This document shows, one piece after another, positions 58,640 through 62,082 of a DNA stretch of 62,082 nucleotides (position 1 is the first letter of the stretch; each line of letters begins with the position of its first letter). Made by a program: the position numbers and the translations under genes. Source of the stretch: RGIG3102 sp964649845 (lineage in GTDB: Bacteria; Bacillota; Clostridia; Oscillospirales; Ruminococcaceae); contig CAZYSS010000002.1 of assembly GCA_964649845.1 (NCBI GenBank), positions 1 to 62,082 of the forward strand, in the 5' to 3' direction. The notes below the pieces were generated by a model. That model was not told where the DNA came from. It made no database searches and worked only from the letters and a program-made list of their open reading frames with translations.

Positions 58640-60877
58640 ATGAATAATTCAAATAAAAAGAATAAAATACTATATTTCTTTACATTGATTTTTATCCTTA
58701 TATATGCTGTACAAATATTGGGAAATAAGCCTGTTACACTCAGAATCAGAGCCACAGGCGAAAAAGAGATTTCATCTTATGGTACAGATTTAAGAATAGA
58801 GAAAATTCTTTTAAACGGGTTCGAGCTCACTGAAAAAGATGTAACTTTAAATGGCCGGTGGGAAGTAAACGGAACTTCGTTTGCTGCGGTTATGGCAGAT
58901 GCATCTACCTATATAGAAATTGAATATAACAAAAGCGATTATTTAGATATATATTTTATCAGGAACTGGGGTTCAGGATATGCCACAATAGAAATTGACG
59001 GGGTTATCCACGGTAATTATAATTTGTATGATTTGGATTACCACAGCGAAAATATTTCTATTAAAGGAGAGCAGTCCTCTATAGGTATTTTGCCTCAGGT
59101 TATATATATGTTATATGGTCTGGTTTTACTGTATAATTGGGTGCAGTTGTTCCTGAAGAAGCTGCATATAGAAAAATATCTTGTTCCGAATGTGCCATTT
59201 ATGCTTTTTATAGCAGCTGTGGGATTGTTCTTTTCCGTAGAGTATTCAAACCATAATTTGGCCAATCTGAACGTTGTTACAATGCTGGAAAATATATTGC
59301 TGTATTTTCTGATGATGGCTGTTTTGTATATAGTTACAGGAAAGACAGCCTGTTCGGCAATCGTTATTTCTGTTGTATGGCTGTTGCTTTCCATAGCAAA
59401 TTATTACGTCACCCTTTTCAGGGGAACTATGCTTACACCTACAGATTTTCTGGTGCTGGAAACAGCTAAAAGTGTAGCGGGTAATTATAAATTTGTTCTG
59501 ACAAAGAATATATGTGTTGCAGCAGCTGCTCTGGTGTTTTTTATCAGTGCAGTTATATATCTGGACAGACATACCAAAAATAAAGCGAAAAGATTAAAGG
59601 TTGCCGGGTGGACAGTTGTCGGTTTTGTTATGCTGACTAGAAGCCTCCTTCAGAATACGGTGTATTATTGGGATATAAATGCCAATCTGGCAGATTATGG
59701 ATTTGGCGTTAGTATGGTTTCTATGGCGGGGAATATGTATGTGGCTAAACCAGACAATTATGACAGCACAAAAGCTTACGAAGGTTTGCAGAACTATGCG
59801 GAAGCAAACAATGATTTTTCTCCGAATATCATTGTTGTAATGAATGAATCATTTTCTGATTTAAGTGCGTTGAACGACAATATTGACAGCAATACATATA
59901 TGCCGTATTACAATTCCTTGCAGGATAATATTGTAAAAGGCATTGCAATGGTATCCACACTTGGCGGTGGTACCTCAAATTCTGAATGGGAGTTCCTCAC
60001 AGCCAACTCTATGATGTTTATACCCAACACTTCGCCATATATGCAGTTTGTAGGGGAAGAATCAGGTTCTGTTGTTGAAACCCTTAATGAAAGAGGCTAT
60101 TATACAGCGGCTATTCATCCGTATTATGCTTCCGGCTACAATAGGTCAAATGTATATCAGGATTTTGGATTCGATGACTTTATAGATATTGAAGATTTCC
60201 AGAGTAAAGATTATGAAAGAAATCTGTATCTGTCTGACAGAGCTGACTATGAAAAAGTAATTGAAGTATTTGAAAGTAAAGAACAGGAATCTCCTGTATT
60301 TATTTTCAATATCACAATGCAGAATCACAGCGGATATACCAGTGGGTATTATGGAGATGATACAATAAAATTGTCGCCGTCAATGGGCACATACCCTGAT
60401 GCAGAAGAGTATCTGACTCTGGTTAAAAAATCTGACGAAGCAATACATATTCTTCTGGATTATTTTTCTGCAGTTGAAGAACCTACTGTTGTATTGTTTT
60501 TTGGTGACCATCAGCCATATCTTGATCAGACTTTTTATGAAGAAATGTTCGAAATCAGCTTTAACCACCTTTCTTTCAACAATTTTGTGAAAATGCATAA
60601 GGTTCCGTTTTTTATCTGGGCAAATTACGATATTGAGGAACAACAAGGTGTCAGAACAAGCCTGAATTTCCTGTCGTCCTTGCTCTTTGATGCAACAGGT
60701 ATACCGACTACAGCATATCAGAATTACCTGCTTGAACTGTATAAAAATTATCCTGTGATTTCCAAAACAGGCTATGAAGACAAGACAGGTGAATATTATC
60801 ACTACAATAACATATCTTCAACACCCCAGCAATTACAGGAATATTGGTATTATCAATATTATAATATGTTTGGATAA
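58640..60877 (+). CDS. LtaS/MdoB-family membrane sulfatase-fold transferase
   Basis: A 745-residue protein. One N-terminal helix (ILYFFTLIFILIYAVQIL) is followed by an extracytoplasmic beta-rich insert of about 120 residues, four or five helices (about residues 150-345) and a sulfatase-fold catalytic domain outside the membrane (about 395-700): NIIVVMNESFSDLSAL (nucleophile and metal region), GGGTSNSEWEFLTANSMMFI, YYASGYNRSNVY, FNITMQNHSGY and FFGDHQPYLD. The family transfers glycerol phosphate or phosphoethanolamine from lipids to polymers. The extra N-terminal insert is unusual compared with classic LtaS. A strong terminator follows. Confidence 0.92.
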   Translation: MNNSNKKNKILYFFTLIFILIYAVQILGNKPVTLRIRATGEKEISSYGTDLRIEKILLNGFELTEKDVTLNGRWEVNGTSFAAVMADASTYIEIEYNKSDYLDIYFIRNWGSGYATIEIDGVIHGNYNLYDLDYHSENISIKGEQSSIGILPQVIYMLYGLVLLYNWVQLFLKKLHIEKYLVPNVPFMLFIAAVGLFFSVEYSNHNLANLNVVTMLENILLYFLMMAVLYIVTGKTACSAIVISVVWLLLSIANYYVTLFRGTMLTPTDFLVLETAKSVAGNYKFVLTKNICVAAAALVFFISAVIYLDRHTKNKAKRLKVAGWTVVGFVMLTRSLLQNTVYYWDINANLADYGFGVSMVSMAGNMYVAKPDNYDSTKAYEGLQNYAEANNDFSPNIIVVMNESFSDLSALNDNIDSNTYMPYYNSLQDNIVKGIAMVSTLGGGTSNSEWEFLTANSMMFIPNTSPYMQFVGEESGSVVETLNERGYYTAAIHPYYASGYNRSNVYQDFGFDDFIDIEDFQSKDYERNLYLSDRADYEKVIEVFESKEQESPVFIFNITMQNHSGYTSGYYGDDTIKLSPSMGTYPDAEEYLTLVKKSDEAIHILLDYFSAVEEPTVVLFFGDHQPYLDQTFYEEMFEISFNHLSFNNFVKMHKVPFFIWANYDIEEQQGVRTSLNFLSSLLFDATGIPTTAYQNYLLELYKNYPVISKTGYEDKTGEYYHYNNISSTPQQLQEYWYYQYYNMFG

Positions 60878-60894
60878 TATAACCACATAACAAA

Positions 60895-60920
60895 AAAGCG
60901 ACACCGTATGGTGTCGCTTT
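60895..60920. terminator. Bidirectional terminator between the LtaS-like gene and typA
   Basis: An 11-bp perfect stem AAAGCGACACC / GGTGTCGCTTT with a GTAT loop and A/T runs on both sides, between convergent genes. Confidence 0.95.
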
Positions 60921-60941
60921 AACTTTGCTTATTTTACAGAA

Positions 60942-62082
60942 TTATTTGCCTTTCTTGGCACGGCTGATAATTCTTGCTCTTTCTGCGTGGTCCAGAATTG
61001 CTTTTCTGATACGCAGTGTTTTTGGTGTTACTTCCACCAGTTCGTCAGGTGCCAGGAATTCCAGACATTCTTCCAGACTCATTTTCTTTGGTGGGATAAG
61101 ACGCAGTGCATCGTCAGAGCCGGATGCACGTGTGTTTGTAAGATGTTTTGTCTTACATACGTTTACTGTCAGGTCTTCGCCTTTTGGGCTGTAGCCTACA
61201 ACCATACCTGCATACACTGGCACGCCAGCTTCGATAAACAGCACACCGCGTTCCTGTGCGTTATACAGACCATAAGTGATAGATGTACCTGTTTCAAATG
61301 CAACCAGGGAACCAGTGTTTCTTGTTGGCAGTTCGCCTACATAATCTTTGTAACCGTCAAAGATTGTGTTCATAACGCCGGAACCTTTTGTATCTGTCAG
61401 GAATTCACTTCTGTAGCCAAACAGACCACGGGAAGGAATTTTCATTTCAATTCTCATACGGCTTTCGCCCTGTGGTGCCATATTGATCAGTTCAGCTTTG
61501 CGGCTGGACAGTTTTTCAATAACACTGCCCTGAAATTCTGTTGGCACGTCGATAACCACATGTTCAAATGGTTCCTGTTTTCTGCCGTCTTCTTCTTTCA
61601 GCAGAACTCTTGGTGGGGAAACCTGGAATTCGTAGCCTTCTCGTCTCATATTTTCAATCAGGATGGACAGGTGCATTTCACCACGGCCCATTACTTTGAA
61701 GCTTTCGCTGCTTGTGGAGTCTTCCACTTTCAGTGCAACATCTTTCAGCAGTTCTTTCTGCAGTCTTTCGCGAATCTGGCGGCTTGTTACGAACTTGCCT
61801 TCCTTGCCTGCAAATGGTGAATCGTTTACAGCAAATGTCATTTCAACTGTTGGTTCATCGATGGCAACAAAAGGCAGAGGCTGCACACAGTCCGGTGCAC
61901 AGATTGTGTTGCCGATTGTTACATCTTCCAGACCAGAAACGATTACGATATCACCGCTGCTTGCTGTATCAACAGCTACCCTGTTTGTGCCTTCAAATGC
62001 ATACAGAGCTGTGATTTTACCACGGCGGCGAACTGTTTCATCATGCCAGTCACATACTACAACTTCCTGACCAAGCTTTACG
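60942..62082 (-). CDS. typA: Translational GTPase TypA/BipA (5' end outside the window)
   Basis: The last 380 residues of TypA. The open frame runs off the right edge of the window. Visible regions are the end of domain II (VKLGQEVVVCDW, DIVIVSGLEDVTIGNTICAP), the EF-G-like domains III and V (GRGEMHLSILIENMRREGYEF, RVLLKEEDG, MKIPSRGLFGYRSEFLTDTK, GSGVMNTIFDGYKDY) and the TypA-specific C-terminal domain ending LDHAERARIISRAKKGK. TypA is a ribosome-bound GTPase used in 50S maturation and stress growth. The GTPase domain itself is not in the window. It is unrelated to the neighbouring pilus genes. Confidence 0.97.
   Translation of the reverse strand, partial: VKLGQEVVVCDWHDETVRRRGKITALYAFEGTNRVAVDTASSGDIVIVSGLEDVTIGNTICAPDCVQPLPFVAIDEPTVEMTFAVNDSPFAGKEGKFVTSRQIRERLQKELLKDVALKVEDSTSSESFKVMGRGEMHLSILIENMRREGYEFQVSPPRVLLKEEDGRKQEPFEHVVIDVPTEFQGSVIEKLSSRKAELINMAPQGESRMRIEMKIPSRGLFGYRSEFLTDTKGSGVMNTIFDGYKDYVGELPTRNTGSLVAFETGTSITYGLYNAQERGVLFIEAGVPVYAGMVVGYSPKGEDLTVNVCKTKHLTNTRASGSDDALRLIPPKKMSLEECLEFLAPDELVEVTPKTLRIRKAILDHAERARIISRAKKGK

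Overview
The window looks like chromosomal DNA of a Gram-positive, low-to-medium GC anaerobe of the class Clostridia, probably Oscillospiraceae/Ruminococcaceae-like. The evidence is sortase-type cell-wall anchors, AGGAGG-type ribosome binding sites, GTG/TTG starts, a PadR-DUF2812 pair, clostridial type IV pilus genes and an LtaS-family sulfatase. No species name can be defended from the sequence alone. There are no rRNA, tRNA, CRISPR, transposase or integrase genes.

Layout. 1-3247: a PadR regulator with an operator-like promoter, a DUF2812 gene broken by two amber codons, and an intact DUF2812 membrane protein. 3250-9915: housekeeping and metabolic genes (an oligopeptide-binding lipoprotein on the minus strand; murD, a GNAT acetyltransferase and a PLP-dependent lyase overlapping in one operon; an M20 amidohydrolase). 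10157-11945: two zinc-ribbon membrane proteins of unknown role. 12067-17769 (minus strand): a surface-glycan operon with a GT-C-like membrane protein, an unknown two-TM protein, an undecaprenyl-phosphate sugar-phosphate transferase, a DUF4422 protein and a GT2.

18520-32121: a structured, terminator-ended RNA, a 3549-residue sortase-anchored adhesin (VWA domain plus 16 pilin-type isopeptide domains), and a 686-residue wall-anchored protein with a Thr-Asp-Pro-Thr stalk. 32201-44150: one long plus-strand operon with a GT8, two large GT2/GT4 two-domain enzymes, a double GT2 and two coiled-coil miniproteins. Inside it is an AT-rich cassette of two acyltransferase-3 membrane proteins, an AMP-forming acyl ligase and an acyl carrier protein. 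This cassette resembles a dlt operon in logic but uses a different transferase family. It is my best candidate for an undescribed system: carrier-protein-dependent acylation of a surface glycan.

44249-60877: a nearly complete type IV pilus locus (pilB, pilT, pilC, two major-type pilins, pilD, a PilM-PilN fusion, PilO, four minor pilins), followed by a sugar nucleotidyltransferase and an LtaS-like sulfatase. The pilus locus is split at two places by dense arrays of dispersed hairpin repeats whose stems differ in sequence but keep their pairing. 60942-62082 is the 3' part of typA on the minus strand.

Taken together, about four fifths of the window is devoted to the cell surface: adhesins, their probable glycan partners, and pili.
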